This document shows, one piece after another, positions 27,473-36,964 of a DNA stretch of 53,290 nucleotides (positions are counted from its first letter, which is position 1; the number at the start of each line of letters is the position of its first letter). A model generated the notes under the pieces. The model was not told where the DNA came from. It did not search any database and saw nothing but the letters and a program-made list of their open reading frames with translations. This stretch comes from Sphingomonadales bacterium CG_4_10_14_3_um_filter_58_15. GTDB lineage: Bacteria > Pseudomonadota > Alphaproteobacteria > Sphingomonadales > Sphingomonadaceae. The translations under genes were made by a program, and so were the position numbers. The stretch is from contig PFJE01000034.1 of the NCBI GenBank assembly GCA_002783865.1, positions 1 to 53,290 on the forward strand, in the 5' to 3' direction.

Positions 27473-28041
27473 CCCTCGTTCCCGTCGATCGCCGTCATCA
27501 GCCAGGCTCGCGCGGTTTGCCAGCGCCGCTTGACTGTCGGCTCCGAAAGGCCGCTAACCTCGGCGATATCGGTTATCGTCATGCCGCCAAAATAGCGCAT
27601 CTCTACAATCTCCATCAGTTGCGGGTCGATAGCTCCCAACCGAATCAGCGCAGAATCGAGCGATTCCAGATCAAATCTTTGTTCGCCGTCGATCCGGGTA
27701 TTGAGTTCGACCTTCTGATGCCGGCGTTTGTCAGACAATTTTGCCCGGGCATGATCGGTCAGAATGTTGCGCATCAGACGCGACGACAGCGCCATGAAAT
27801 GCGCCCGATCGGCGAGCGCAATCTTGTCGATCCGGATCAGCTTCAGAACGGCATCATTGATCAAATCGCCCGTAGACAGCGAACTTCCGCCTTCACCGCG
27901 CAGTCGCGCCGCCGCGATTTGCTTCAATTCGGGCAGCAGATGCTGGATCAGTCGATCACGGGCGGATGCGGCTCCATCGCGCCATTGCACGATCATCTGC
28001 TGCGTGTTGTCTGTCCCTCGTTTCAATGCCGGTCGCTCCAT
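27469..28041 (-). CDS. ECF-family RNA polymerase sigma factor (TIGR02999-like, kinase-linked type)
   Basis: The protein has about 190 aa. Its sigma-2 region reads LSTGDLINDAVLKLIRID and continues with ADRAHFMALSSRLMRNILTDHARA, the pattern of the PF07638/TIGR02999 group. The sigma-4 helix-turn-helix is MTITDIAEVSGLSEPTVKRRW near the C-terminus. No anti-sigma gene is adjacent; a Ser/Thr kinase follows with a 4-bp overlap. This is the arrangement of kinase-activated ECF sigma factors (ECF43-type). The ATG at 28041 is a guess, since the track's TTG at 28059 has no better ribosome-binding site. It is divergent from the autotransporter gene. Confidence 0.88.
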   Translation of the reverse strand: MERPALKRGTDNTQQMIVQWRDGAASARDRLIQHLLPELKQIAAARLRGEGGSSLSTGDLINDAVLKLIRIDKIALADRAHFMALSSRLMRNILTDHARAKLSDKRRHQKVELNTRIDGEQRFDLESLDSALIRLGAIDPQLMEIVEMRYFGGMTITDIAEVSGLSEPTVKRRWQTARAWLMTAIDGNEG

Positions 28042-28255
28042 TCCCGAGACCGCTATCAAAACGAAAAACCAAGAAAAATCAATGGTTCACCCGAAATGAA
28101 TCTCTGTGTCTTGTGGCGGGACTGAAGCAGGGCGATTGGCCAAGGCTGATGCCACCATCAATTTTCCAAATAATAATTTGATCTGCTTTCTCGATATTTT
28201 GCGCGGTGATTAGTGAGGCCGCAAAATTTTTTGGTTTTTACCCGTGGGGGAAATT

Positions 28256-31200
28256 ATGATCGAACCAGTCCGTGCCAGCTGTCAGGATATCAGGCGTTCA
28301 GCGGCTTTTTCCATTCGAAACTCGGCAAGTATTGCCGCTCTGGCGACTGCGATTCTGTTCCTACCAAGTCCGGCGTCGGCGCAACAGGCTACTCCGGGAT
28401 CGTCAAAATGTCCGATTGATGCCGATGGCGTGGTTACGTGTAGCGGCGACGTCCGCGCGGGCTTCCGTGCCAGCCTCGATCCCGCAATGCGCGAATTGCG
28501 GTTTCGCAACCTGACCCAGCCGATCGCGCCCGAGACGCTTTTCGCGGCCATCGACGTCCGCCCCGTCGGCGATTTGACGCTCGATCTGGACGCCAGTGTG
28601 ATCATTAATTCTCGCTTGCCGCGCTCCTCGTTTACCTATGGCGCGGCAGGGCGGCCCGACGCCGCGATCACGCTCCTCTTTGACGAGGCCGTGCTGACAA
28701 CCGCAGAGGTTACGAGCGCCGCCGCTGTCACCGTCGATGGCTTTGGCGATTCGCGCGATTTCAATATGGGCGCATTCCTGATCGCCGACGCTGATATTGT
28801 GAATTTCACCAATAGCGGCAGTATTTTGTCGAGAAATGAGACTGCGAGCCTCAATCGTCGATTGACGAGCGGTGTGCGGATCATCGGCGCAGACCAGATT
28901 GCGTTCCGCAACGACGGAACGATTAGCAATATTGGCATCCAGTCTACCGGCGTCTTTCTCGAAGGCCGTTCCGTCCAATTTATCAATACTGGCAACATAA
29001 CGGCGACAGCTTTTGAGTCAGGTAGAAACGTGACCTTTCCGGCTCTGGGTATCGCAATCGCTACGCCGAGTGCGGCAGCAAATCTGGAGGTCCGCAACAC
29101 AGGCACGCTCCAATCGACCGACGCCCCGCGTGCCGCCGAAAGCATCTTCGGATTTTATGGTCGGGGCACGATTGATGTCGACAATAGCGGAACCCTTGCT
29201 TCCTCGGGCCTCCAGATCAGTGCCGTTGCCCAGAATAGAACCGACGATCTGGTCGTTACCCTGAACAATAGCGGCCCCGTTTCGAACACAGAAATTGGCG
29301 TAACTACCCCTACATCCTTTGATCTCGCATTCGAAGGCCGCACTGCGATTTGGCCGGTGGATATGCCCCCGATCGGGGTTCGCTACCGCAACGCTGACAT
29401 ATCGTTCGTCAATAGCGGTCGCATAACGACGGCAACGCTTTTTGTTGCCGCCAATGCCGACAATGTTCGGATCGATCTGACGAATCGCGGTGCTTTCGAC
29501 GGCCGTCTACCCGGTGCGTTGTTCGGAAGAGGTAGGGCCAACGATCCGACAAATCTTATCACGGCATCTGGCGTTGCACCCTTAACTGGTAACGCTCTCG
29601 TCCGCATCGTCAATGAAGGTACCATCACACCTGAGGGTAACGGCGAGGTGGGTCACTCAATTCTCAATGGCTTTTCCAGTCACGGTATCGAAGTGATCAA
29701 CAGCGGGCGCATTGCCATCAATTTTCCGAGCGACACCAAAGATTTCTTCGTATTTGAAGTTACTCAGGGAGCAACGACAAGAACGGTTGGGGCCGAAGCG
29801 AGTTACGTTTTTGATGGGTTGGTAAACGTCGCCAATAGTGGCTCACTTGCCATCGACGTGATTACCGGATTTCAGGAATCCTCACTTATCGCGATCAGTG
29901 CCATTTCACGTATCGATTTGACCAACTCCGCGCCGATCACGCTGACCAATCGCTTCATTGAAGGGACCTACACCACTACGGGAGTCCGACTATACGGTCT
30001 AAGTGGCGCGACCTTTGACAATAGCGCAACCATTTCGGTCACCGCGCCAACCGGCAATGACGGCATCGGCATCGCCTTTTTGGAAACGTCGCTGAGCGAA
30101 GCTGATGGTGCCCGCTTGATTTCTGAGGGACGTCTGCGGGGCTATTCGCGAGCGGACGATATTGCCAGCGTCGTCACACTCAACCTCAATGGCGGCGATA
30201 TCATGGTCGATGGACCTGGCAGCTACGGCATTTTTGGAATAATCGGTGACGTCACAGACGACCCCGATCATCTGCTTTCTTCGCGTACAACAAACAATAG
30301 CGCAACAGCAATCGGCAATGGTTCCGCCAGTGCGCGCATCAATATTGCCAATGGCGTCAGCGTGATCGGAGGCACCGGCCCCAGCGCGGCCATCGTTCTC
30401 GAGGGCGCGGGGCGAATGATACTGAACAACGCCGGATCCATCATCAGCCGGGACGACGCGACCGGCGGTGCTGTCGTGCTGGGCAATATCAGTACGCTGA
30501 GGACCACCTATGGCCGCATGGCGACGCCGGACGGGTTTACGTTGTCGCTGACTGACAGCGTGAACAGCGGCACGATCCGCGCGGATAACGGCCGGGGCAT
30601 CTGGGTCCGCTCGGGCGGCGTCGCCAACTTCATCAACCGGGGCCTGATCTTGGGCGGAATTGCAGCGATCGATGTCCGCGACGTCGGTCAAATCGATAAC
30701 CAAGCGGGCGGCATTATCGATGGTGCGATATTGCTGGCCGGTGCCGGTTCGACGTTGCGAAATTCCGGGCTGGTGCGAATGACTTCCGCTGCCGGCACAA
30801 CCAGCACGATCAATGGCGACTATACGCAGCTGGCAGGGGGGGCGCTGACGCTGCGCGGCACCGATCGGTTCAATACGACCGGCAATTTCATCCTCGCCGG
30901 CAATCTCAATCTGGCGTTGGGAGCGCCGTCAACAGCTGCAATCATCGATGTCGGCGGTGATCTGTCGCTCGATGCTCGGCTGAACGTTACCGACGCGGGC
31001 GGTTTTGGCTCGGGTGTTTACCGGCTGTTCGATTATGGCGGCACTCTGTCTGGCAATGGATTGACACTGGGTGCGCTGCCAAATGGCGCGAGCGGCAGCA
31101 TCCAGACCGCAATCGCACAGCAGATCAATCTCGTCGTCGGCACAAATCAGGTCCAGTTCTGGGACGGAGCCGACAGCGCCGCGGACGGCACCATCGATGG

Positions 31201-33847
31201 CGGCACGGGGACATGGAACAACAGCAGCACCAACTGGACTCGCTCGGACGCACTGACCAACGAAGCGTGGGGCGGCAAGTTTGCGGTGTTCCAGGGTATG
31301 CCAGGCACGGTAACGATCGCAACCGACGGGATTACCGCCACCGGCCTGCAATTCGCAGTCGATGGTTACCGGCTTGAAGGCGGCGATCTGGCGCTATCTG
31401 CGCCGGGCCTGATCCGCGTCGGTGACGGGACGGCAGCTTCCAGCGCCATGACAGCAACGATCGCATCGTCCATCACCGGCACCGGCGGGGTCGAAAAAAC
31501 CGATTTCGGAACGCTGATCCTGGCCGGTGTCAACAGCTATTCAGGCGGCACTCGCGTTACCGGAGGCACACTGCGGATTGGTGCGGATACAGCGCTTGGC
31601 GGCGCAGCAGGGGGTGTCACGCTCGACGGCGGCACCCTTGGCCTGACCGAAGGCCTTGCCAGCGCGCGTGCGTTTACCATCGGGATGAACGGCGGCACAA
31701 TCGATTTCGGGGGCGACAATGTGATGCTGTCTGGCCTGTTGGGCGGCAGCGGAAACCTCAGCTTGGCCGGATCGGGCGTGCTGTCCTATAGCGGCAATGG
31801 CAGCGGATATGGCGGCCTTGTCACTGTTGGCGGCGGCACATTGTCGCTCAATGGTTCGCTAGGCGGACGGGTGCGGGTCGACACCGGCGCGCGACTTGGC
31901 GGGAATGGAACGTTGGGATCGCTCAACGTCGGCGGTACGCTAGCGCCCGGCGGCAGCGGCTCAGCTAGCAATGATGCGCCAGCCACCGCTAATCTGGCCG
32001 TTGCCAATTTGGCGTCGGCACAAGGCACGATCGGCTCCAATGCCCCTCAACCACAACCGGCTGTAGCCGATCCATTACCGCTGCCACCACAATTGACCGG
32101 AGCAGCGCTGGCGCGGGCGCTGGCCGCTGGCGGGATGATCATCGGCGGAGAAAATGCGTCCTATACTGCTGGGGCATCGATGATCACCGGCGGCGAGAAT
32201 GTCGCCTTCGATCTCGATATGATCATCGGCGGGGAAAATCTCGCTTTTGCTGATGCACTGATCCAGGGAGGCATCAACACACCCTTGGCCAGTGACATGA
32301 TCACAGGCGGCGAGAATATCACCTTCGCCTCGGGCCAGAATATCGGCACGCTGACGATCAACGGCGACCTGAGTCTTGATGCGGGCAGCTTCTTCGAGGT
32401 CGAGGTCGACGATCAGGGCAATAGCGACCGCGTGGTCGTGCTCGGCTCGGTCAGCCTCGGCAATGCCACGTTGCGCGTGCTCGACTTGCTCGGCGGCGAC
32501 TTTCTCGGTTCCAACCCTTTCAATTATTTGATCATCGACAATGACGCGATGGATGCAGTGAACGGCATCTTCGGTTCGGTCACCAATGAACTGGCCTTCC
32601 TGACGCCCACCGTGACTTACACCGCTGGCGACGGCAATGATGTGCAGCTGACGCTGACCCCGAATGGTGCGCCGCCACCACCGCCTCCCCCACCGCCGCC
32701 GCCGACACCGACGCCGGTACCAACACCGGTGCCGACACCCACACCGACGCCAACACCGACCGGGCCGCTGTTCCCGACCGTGGCCAAGACGTTCAACCAG
32801 ACCAGCGCGGCGACCGCTCTCGACGGCTTTGGCCAGAGCGCAGGCAGCGACAGCCTGCTGGTCTACCGCAATGTCCTGTTCACCACGGTGGCGCAGGCGT
32901 TGCGCGCGTTCGACACCTCGTCAGGGGAAATCTATCCAACGCTGCTGGCGGACAGCCTTGATGCCGGCATGGCCAGAGCGGGCCGGCTCACCGCACGCTC
33001 GCATGAAGCCTTTGGTGATGGCTGGGGCATCTGGGGCGGGCTCACCGGCCGCACCGGCACGGTCGACGGCGACGGCAATGCCGCCAGCACCTCGCATGAC
33101 AGCTACGGCTTTGATATGGGCATGGATTATCGCGGCCCCGACAACAGTTGGGCCATTGGCGCCAGTGTCGGCTATAGCAACAGCGATCTCGAGATTGCCG
33201 AACGGCAGTCCAGGGCCAGCGGCGATGCCTGGCATGTCGGCGCCTATGGCCGCTATGGCACCGGCGGCCAGGGCATTACCGCCACCGCCGCGGTCAGCTA
33301 TAGCAATAGCGAGCATGATGTGACCCGCGGGATCAGCGTCAACGGCCTTGCGCGCACCGCAACCGGAAGCGTTGATATCGACACGATCGCGCTCGAAGGC
33401 GAGCTGAGATACGGGTTCGGAACGGTGAAAGGCTGGTCGATGGGACCGACGGTCTCCATCCAGCATGCGAGCAGCGATCTCGGCCGTTTTGCCGAGACCG
33501 GAGCGGATGCGCTCAACCTCTCGGGCAATGGCGCCACCGACAAGCGCACCCGGCTCGGCGGCGGTATCTTCGCCAACTGGCAAGGCACCAAAGGCGGCCT
33601 TGATGCGAGCGCGCAATATGTCGGCGGCAACAGCAATCTGGCGCAGGTCCAGCTGACCATGGCCGGCGCGCCCGGCATCACCGTGCCCATCCGCTCCGCC
33701 CGCACCGACGGCTCCGGCGGTCTGTTCACCGTCGCCGGTGAATATGATCTGGGCGGCGGCTGGACCATTGGCGGCAATATCCGCAGCTTCATCACCAAGG
33801 ATGAGAAAAGTGCCTATGGCAGCGTGACGGTGGGGTGGCGGTTCTAG
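28256..33847 (+). CDS. Type Va autotransporter adhesin-like protein with PATR and MI(I/T)GGEN repeats
   Basis: The 1,863-aa protein has a long signal peptide (about residues 1-42, ending SPASAQQ). A beta-helical passenger follows, built from many N-S-G and N-x-G turns such as FTNSGSIL and VNSGTIRADNG. A passenger-associated transport repeat (TLILAGVNSYSGGTRVTGGT) lies near 1080. A GGEN repeat block covers 1294-1362, a Pro/Thr linker about 1473-1503, and a C-terminal beta-barrel about 1575-1863 ending in the outer-membrane signature VGWRF. The ATG at 28256 has GGGGGA just upstream. No protease or lipase active site is visible, so an adhesive or structural role is inferred. The divergent ECF sigma/kinase pair is the likely regulator. 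Confidence 0.92.
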   Translation: MIEPVRASCQDIRRSAAFSIRNSASIAALATAILFLPSPASAQQATPGSSKCPIDADGVVTCSGDVRAGFRASLDPAMRELRFRNLTQPIAPETLFAAIDVRPVGDLTLDLDASVIINSRLPRSSFTYGAAGRPDAAITLLFDEAVLTTAEVTSAAAVTVDGFGDSRDFNMGAFLIADADIVNFTNSGSILSRNETASLNRRLTSGVRIIGADQIAFRNDGTISNIGIQSTGVFLEGRSVQFINTGNITATAFESGRNVTFPALGIAIATPSAAANLEVRNTGTLQSTDAPRAAESIFGFYGRGTIDVDNSGTLASSGLQISAVAQNRTDDLVVTLNNSGPVSNTEIGVTTPTSFDLAFEGRTAIWPVDMPPIGVRYRNADISFVNSGRITTATLFVAANADNVRIDLTNRGAFDGRLPGALFGRGRANDPTNLITASGVAPLTGNALVRIVNEGTITPEGNGEVGHSILNGFSSHGIEVINSGRIAINFPSDTKDFFVFEVTQGATTRTVGAEASYVFDGLVNVANSGSLAIDVITGFQESSLIAISAISRIDLTNSAPITLTNRFIEGTYTTTGVRLYGLSGATFDNSATISVTAPTGNDGIGIAFLETSLSEADGARLISEGRLRGYSRADDIASVVTLNLNGGDIMVDGPGSYGIFGIIGDVTDDPDHLLSSRTTNNSATAIGNGSASARINIANGVSVIGGTGPSAAIVLEGAGRMILNNAGSIISRDDATGGAVVLGNISTLRTTYGRMATPDGFTLSLTDSVNSGTIRADNGRGIWVRSGGVANFINRGLILGGIAAIDVRDVGQIDNQAGGIIDGAILLAGAGSTLRNSGLVRMTSAAGTTSTINGDYTQLAGGALTLRGTDRFNTTGNFILAGNLNLALGAPSTAAIIDVGGDLSLDARLNVTDAGGFGSGVYRLFDYGGTLSGNGLTLGALPNGASGSIQTAIAQQINLVVGTNQVQFWDGADSAADGTIDGGTGTWNNSSTNWTRSDALTNEAWGGKFAVFQGMPGTVTIATDGITATGLQFAVDGYRLEGGDLALSAPGLIRVGDGTAASSAMTATIASSITGTGGVEKTDFGTLILAGVNSYSGGTRVTGGTLRIGADTALGGAAGGVTLDGGTLGLTEGLASARAFTIGMNGGTIDFGGDNVMLSGLLGGSGNLSLAGSGVLSYSGNGSGYGGLVTVGGGTLSLNGSLGGRVRVDTGARLGGNGTLGSLNVGGTLAPGGSGSASNDAPATANLAVANLASAQGTIGSNAPQPQPAVADPLPLPPQLTGAALARALAAGGMIIGGENASYTAGASMITGGENVAFDLDMIIGGENLAFADALIQGGINTPLASDMITGGENITFASGQNIGTLTINGDLSLDAGSFFEVEVDDQGNSDRVVVLGSVSLGNATLRVLDLLGGDFLGSNPFNYLIIDNDAMDAVNGIFGSVTNELAFLTPTVTYTAGDGNDVQLTLTPNGAPPPPPPPPPPPTPTPVPTPVPTPTPTPTPTGPLFPTVAKTFNQTSAATALDGFGQSAGSDSLLVYRNVLFTTVAQALRAFDTSSGEIYPTLLADSLDAGMARAGRLTARSHEAFGDGWGIWGGLTGRTGTVDGDGNAASTSHDSYGFDMGMDYRGPDNSWAIGASVGYSNSDLEIAERQSRASGDAWHVGAYGRYGTGGQGITATAAVSYSNSEHDVTRGISVNGLARTATGSVDIDTIALEGELRYGFGTVKGWSMGPTVSIQHASSDLGRFAETGADALNLSGNGATDKRTRLGGGIFANWQGTKGGLDASAQYVGGNSNLAQVQLTMAGAPGITVPIRSARTDGSGGLFTVAGEYDLGGGWTIGGNIRSFITKDEKSAYGSVTVGWRF
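32135..32341 (+). repeat. Five-copy MI(I/T)GGEN peptide repeat within the autotransporter
   Basis: Four units begin MIIGGEN or MITGGEN. A fifth, degenerate unit reads LIQGGIN. Units are about 13-15 residues apart, and each GGEN is followed by a short hydrophobic stretch such as VAFD, LAFA or ITFA. At DNA level the units share ATGATCA-C/T-CGGCGG-GA-AAT with silent variation, so the repeat is conserved at protein level and is not a recent DNA duplication. Confidence 0.8.
32671..32765 (+). repeat. Pro/Thr-rich low-complexity linker in the autotransporter
   Basis: Runs of CCG/CCA/CCT codons encode an eleven-Pro stretch, followed by alternating TP and VPTP units. This lies between the passenger and the C-terminal barrel. 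It is a flexible or extended spacer common in sphingomonad autotransporters and a likely site of length variation. Confidence 0.8.
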
Positions 33848-33997
33848 CAACAAGGAACCGCCATCATGATCCCGTCAGGCAGATTCCAATCATCGGGAAA
33901 GCAAAGCTTGACTAGCCCCCATCACAGAAGAATGATCGGATCGCGGCAAGGCCCAAGCATTTTATGTCGCAGCTGAAGTCAATGCCATGCCAGTCCG

Positions 33998-34468
33998 CTA
34001 TTCAGTAAGGTGGATAGGAAGTGCGGTTGAATTCTTTATTTCCGAAAGAGCGATACTCGACGTTATTTCCTGTACACCGGGCAATCGGGAGAGTTTTTCG
34101 AAAAACAAGCTTTCGTAGGATTCTATATCCACCGTGATAACTCGTAGCAAGAAGTCAACAGTGCCCATCAACACGTAGCATTCTATCACTTCCGGTATGT
34201 CGGCAATGGCCGCTTCGAAATCGGCAAGATGAGCCCGGCCATGTGCCGATAATTTGACCTGCGCAAATACCTGAGCGCGCAACCCGACCTTTTTCCGGTC
34301 GACCAGCACGACGCGCTTGCGGATCACGCCTGATTCTTCGAGCATGTTCACACGGCGCCAGCATGGCGATTGCGAGAGGCCGACCTTGTCGGCCAGATCG
34401 CTACTCGAAATACGGGCATCTTCCTGGAGAATTTCCAGAATCTTTTTCTCATAACGGTCAAGCAGCAT
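33998..34468 (-). CDS. Lrp/AsnC family transcriptional regulator
   Basis: The 156-aa protein has an N-terminal AsnC helix-turn-helix (LDRYEKKILEILQEDARISSSDLA, with VGLSQSPCWRRVNMLEESG as the recognition region). A RAM/ligand domain follows (ECYVLMGTVDFLLRVITVD) at about 70-150. Lrp-type regulators sense amino acids. The gene is divergent from a Leu/Phe/Val dehydrogenase across a 136-bp AT-rich gap, the arrangement seen for Lrp/BkdR-like regulators of branched-chain amino-acid breakdown. Confidence 0.93.
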   Translation of the reverse strand: MLLDRYEKKILEILQEDARISSSDLADKVGLSQSPCWRRVNMLEESGVIRKRVVLVDRKKVGLRAQVFAQVKLSAHGRAHLADFEAAIADIPEVIECYVLMGTVDFLLRVITVDIESYESLFFEKLSRLPGVQEITSSIALSEIKNSTALPIHLTE

Positions 34469-34495
34469 AATTTACTCCGTTTCTGCAATATAATC

Positions 34496-34508
34496 GCATA
34501 TATTATGC
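34496..34508. promoter_or_regulatory. Possible Lrp-type palindrome in the Lrp/dehydrogenase gap
   Basis: GCATA-TAT-TATGC is a perfect short palindrome in an AT-rich divergent intergenic region. AT-rich 13-15-bp palindromes are typical Lrp family targets. No flanking promoter could be fixed with confidence. Confidence 0.35.
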
Positions 34509-34604
34509 TACTATAATCAATTTTGGTCAATATTGGACGGATAATATCGCTGAAAATGGTTTAATCAGGACTAGATTTTCCTACACACCGCTTTCAGGAG
34601 CTCA

Positions 34605-35675
34605 ATGATGGTCAGCCACTGCAATCCGCTCGTTACCCACGAAGCCGTATATAATTTCCACGATGATGCGACAGGCGTAAAAGCGGTCATTGCCGTACAT
34701 TCAACGACGCTGGGCCCGGCGGCTGGCGGATGCCGCGTGCTTCGCTACGACAATTACGCCAGCGCGGTCCGCGACGCGATGCGACTGTCCGAAGGCATGG
34801 CCTACAAGAACGCTCTCGCTGGCCTCCCCTTTGGCGGTGGCAAGGCCGTTATCATGTTACCGGAGAATGCTGATTCTCCCAATTTTGACCGCACTCTAAT
34901 GTTCCAGACCTTCGGGCGATGGGTGGAAAGCCTGAAGGGTGCCTATGTGACGGCGGAAGATGTCGGTTGTTCCGTGCAGGATATGCAGGTGGTAGCCGGT
35001 GAAACAGCCTATGTAGCGGGCCTGCCCAACCGTCCCGGATTTGCCGGTGGCAACCCTGCGCCGTGGACAGCAAAAGGTGTCTTCGGTTCGATCCAGGCGC
35101 TGGTGCGGCATCGCTTTGATTCCGACCTGAAAGATGTCGTCGTCGGTGTGCAGGGTCTCGGCCAGGTCGGCTTTGCGCTTTGTGAAACATTGCATCAGGC
35201 GGGTGCCAAGCTTCTGGTCAGCGATATCAACGAACAAGGCCCTGCCCTCGCCGCACAGAGATTTGGTGCAGAAGTGGTGAAGCCGGACAAGATGCTAAGC
35301 GTATCGATGGAAGTATTTGCGCCATGCGCGCTGGGCAACATTCTGACCGAAGAGTCCATCCCGCAGCTCAAGTCTGCGATCATTTGCGGTGCCGCCAATA
35401 ACCAGCTGGCAACCGCGATGCAGGGCCAGCAACTGGCCGATCGCGGCGTTCTTTACGCGCCGGACTATCTGGTCAACGCAGGCGGGATAATCAATGTCGC
35501 TGCCGAATATTTGCGCGAAACCACGGACTCGGTGGAAACCCGCGTGGCCCAGATACCGAACAGATTGATGCAGCTAGTCCGCCGGTCGGAAGCAGAAAAT
35601 ACCGCAACGAACATTCTCGCCGACCGGATGGCCCGCGACATCGTTGCCGCCGGGCAACCGGCAAAGGTGGCGTAA
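34605..35675 (+). CDS. Leucine/phenylalanine/valine dehydrogenase (Glu/Leu/Phe/Val dehydrogenase family)
   Basis: The 356-aa NAD-dependent amino-acid dehydrogenase deaminates branched-chain or aromatic amino acids to 2-oxo acids. The substrate domain has GPAAGGCRVLRY, the catalytic Lys in MAYKNALAGLPFGGGKAVI and TAEDVGCSVQDM. The Rossmann fold begins VVVGVQGLGQVG at about residue 185, and ALGNILTEESIP and ADRGVLYAPDYLVNAGG follow. The length fits leucine dehydrogenase. An AGGAG box precedes the ATGATG start, so either Met is possible. Exact specificity for Leu, Val or Phe cannot be told. The divergent Lrp gene is the likely regulator. Confidence 0.93.
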   Translation: MMVSHCNPLVTHEAVYNFHDDATGVKAVIAVHSTTLGPAAGGCRVLRYDNYASAVRDAMRLSEGMAYKNALAGLPFGGGKAVIMLPENADSPNFDRTLMFQTFGRWVESLKGAYVTAEDVGCSVQDMQVVAGETAYVAGLPNRPGFAGGNPAPWTAKGVFGSIQALVRHRFDSDLKDVVVGVQGLGQVGFALCETLHQAGAKLLVSDINEQGPALAAQRFGAEVVKPDKMLSVSMEVFAPCALGNILTEESIPQLKSAIICGAANNQLATAMQGQQLADRGVLYAPDYLVNAGGIINVAAEYLRETTDSVETRVAQIPNRLMQLVRRSEAENTATNILADRMARDIVAAGQPAKVA

Positions 35676-35686
35676 CGACCGATCCG

Positions 35687-36964
35687 CTATCGCGAAGCCG
35701 CAGCGGCCTGCTCGGCTTCGCGCAGCACCCGCAGCAGATTTCCGCTGGAGAGTTTGCCGAGATTTTCATCGCTCCAGCCCCGGCGCATCAGTTCGGCGAA
35801 CAGCGCGGGATATTTGTCAACCGCGTCAAGACCTTCTGGCGCATCCGGGATCCCGTCGAGATCGGCACCTATGCCGATATGGTCCGGCCCGGCCACCTTG
35901 AGTATATAATCGATATGATCCGCGACCATCGCGACGGTGGTTTTCGGCATCGGATGGGCCTTCTGCCATTCGGCCAATGCGGCGGCCGCCTTTTCAGGTT
36001 GTCCGATGTAAAGGCCGCCATAAGGTGGCGCGTTCAGCAGCGTTTTCTGTGCCGCCAGTTCCGAATCCCAGTGCCGCCGTGCCTCTGACACATAGCCGGG
36101 ATAGAAATTGACCATCACGATCCCGCCATTCTTGCCCAGGGCCTTGAGCACATCATCTGGCACATTGCGCGGATGGTCGGCCACGCCACGGGCGCTGGAA
36201 TGGGAGAAAATCACCGGCGCCCGGGCGATCGCCAGTGTGTCCCGCATCGTGTCAGGCGACACGTGACTCAGATCCACCAACATACCAAGCCGGTTCATTT
36301 CCCGCACGATCTGCTCGCCAAATGGCGTCAATCCGCCATGTTCCGGGGAATCTGTGGCCGAATCTGCCCACTCGGTATTGGAAGAATGGGTCAAGGTCAT
36401 ATAGCGCGCGCCAAGCGCGTACATCTGCCGCAAAACCGCGAGCGAACCGCCGATTTGATGTCCGCCCTCAATGCCGATCAGCGAGGCAACTTTGCCAACT
36501 TTTTCTATCCGCACCAGATCGTCGGCGGTCAAGGCAAGGGCAAGGCTGTCAGGATAAGCCGCGACCATTTGTTTGACGAGATCGATCTGCTCGACCGTCA
36601 TTTCGACCGCTTCCGGCCCGGTCACCGAAACCGGAATCCACACCGACCAGAATTGTCCGCCGACATGACCCGCGCGCAAACGCGGGATGTCCGTCATCAG
36701 CGGAATGGCGTCCGGCGTTTTTTCCGGTGACGGTAACCCGGCGGTGTCGCTCGCAAGATCGACTTTGGTTAGATCGCTATCGAACCGGTCGCGCAATTCC
36801 CACGGCAGATCATTATGGCCGTCAATGACAGGATGCTCGCTCAGCAACCGTTCGACCCGGGCAGCAATCGCTGGGTCCTGAATCGCAGGCTGGGCTGCTG
36901 CAAGGGTCGGCGATAGCAGCAGGGCTGCGATCGTGCCTGAGAACTTTAAATCAAACACACTCAT
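35687..36964 (-). CDS. Secreted membrane-dipeptidase-type metallopeptidase (M19)
   Basis: The 425-aa protein has a signal peptide ([18 protein letters not shown]). The renal dipeptidase fold shows zinc motifs [10 protein letters not shown], the bridging Glu in GIEGGHQIG, the His residues in LVDLSHVS and [10 protein letters not shown], and [10 protein letters not shown]19 enzymes cleave dipeptides, including some D-amino-acid forms, in the periplasm. The start overlaps the stop of the DUF3471 gene by ATGA, so the two are co-translated. It fits with the peptide-use genes nearby. Confidence 0.94.
   Translation of the reverse strand: MSVFDLKFSGTIAALLLSPTLAAAQPAIQDPAIAARVERLLSEHPVIDGHNDLPWELRDRFDSDLTKVDLASDTAGLPSPEKTPDAIPLMTDIPRLRAGHVGGQFWSVWIPVSVTGPEAVEMTVEQIDLVKQMVAAYPDSLALALTADDLVRIEKVGKVASLIGIEGGHQIGGSLAVLRQMYALGARYMTLTHSSNTEWADSATDSPEHGGLTPFGEQIVREMNRLGMLVDLSHVSPDTMRDTLAIARAPVIFSHSSARGVADHPRNVPDDVLKALGKNGGIVMVNFYPGYVSEARRHWDSELAAQKTLLNAPPYGGLYIGQPEKAAAALAEWQKAHPMPKTTVAMVADHIDYILKVAGPDHIGIGADLDGIPDAPEGLDAVDKYPALFAELMRRGWSDENLGKLSSGNLLRVLREAEQAAAASR

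Noticed and set aside
32671-32765. Tandem CCG/ACC-rich repeat as a non-coding or CRISPR-like array
   Set aside because: It stays in frame and encodes a Pro/Thr linker between autotransporter passenger and barrel. There is no spacer structure.
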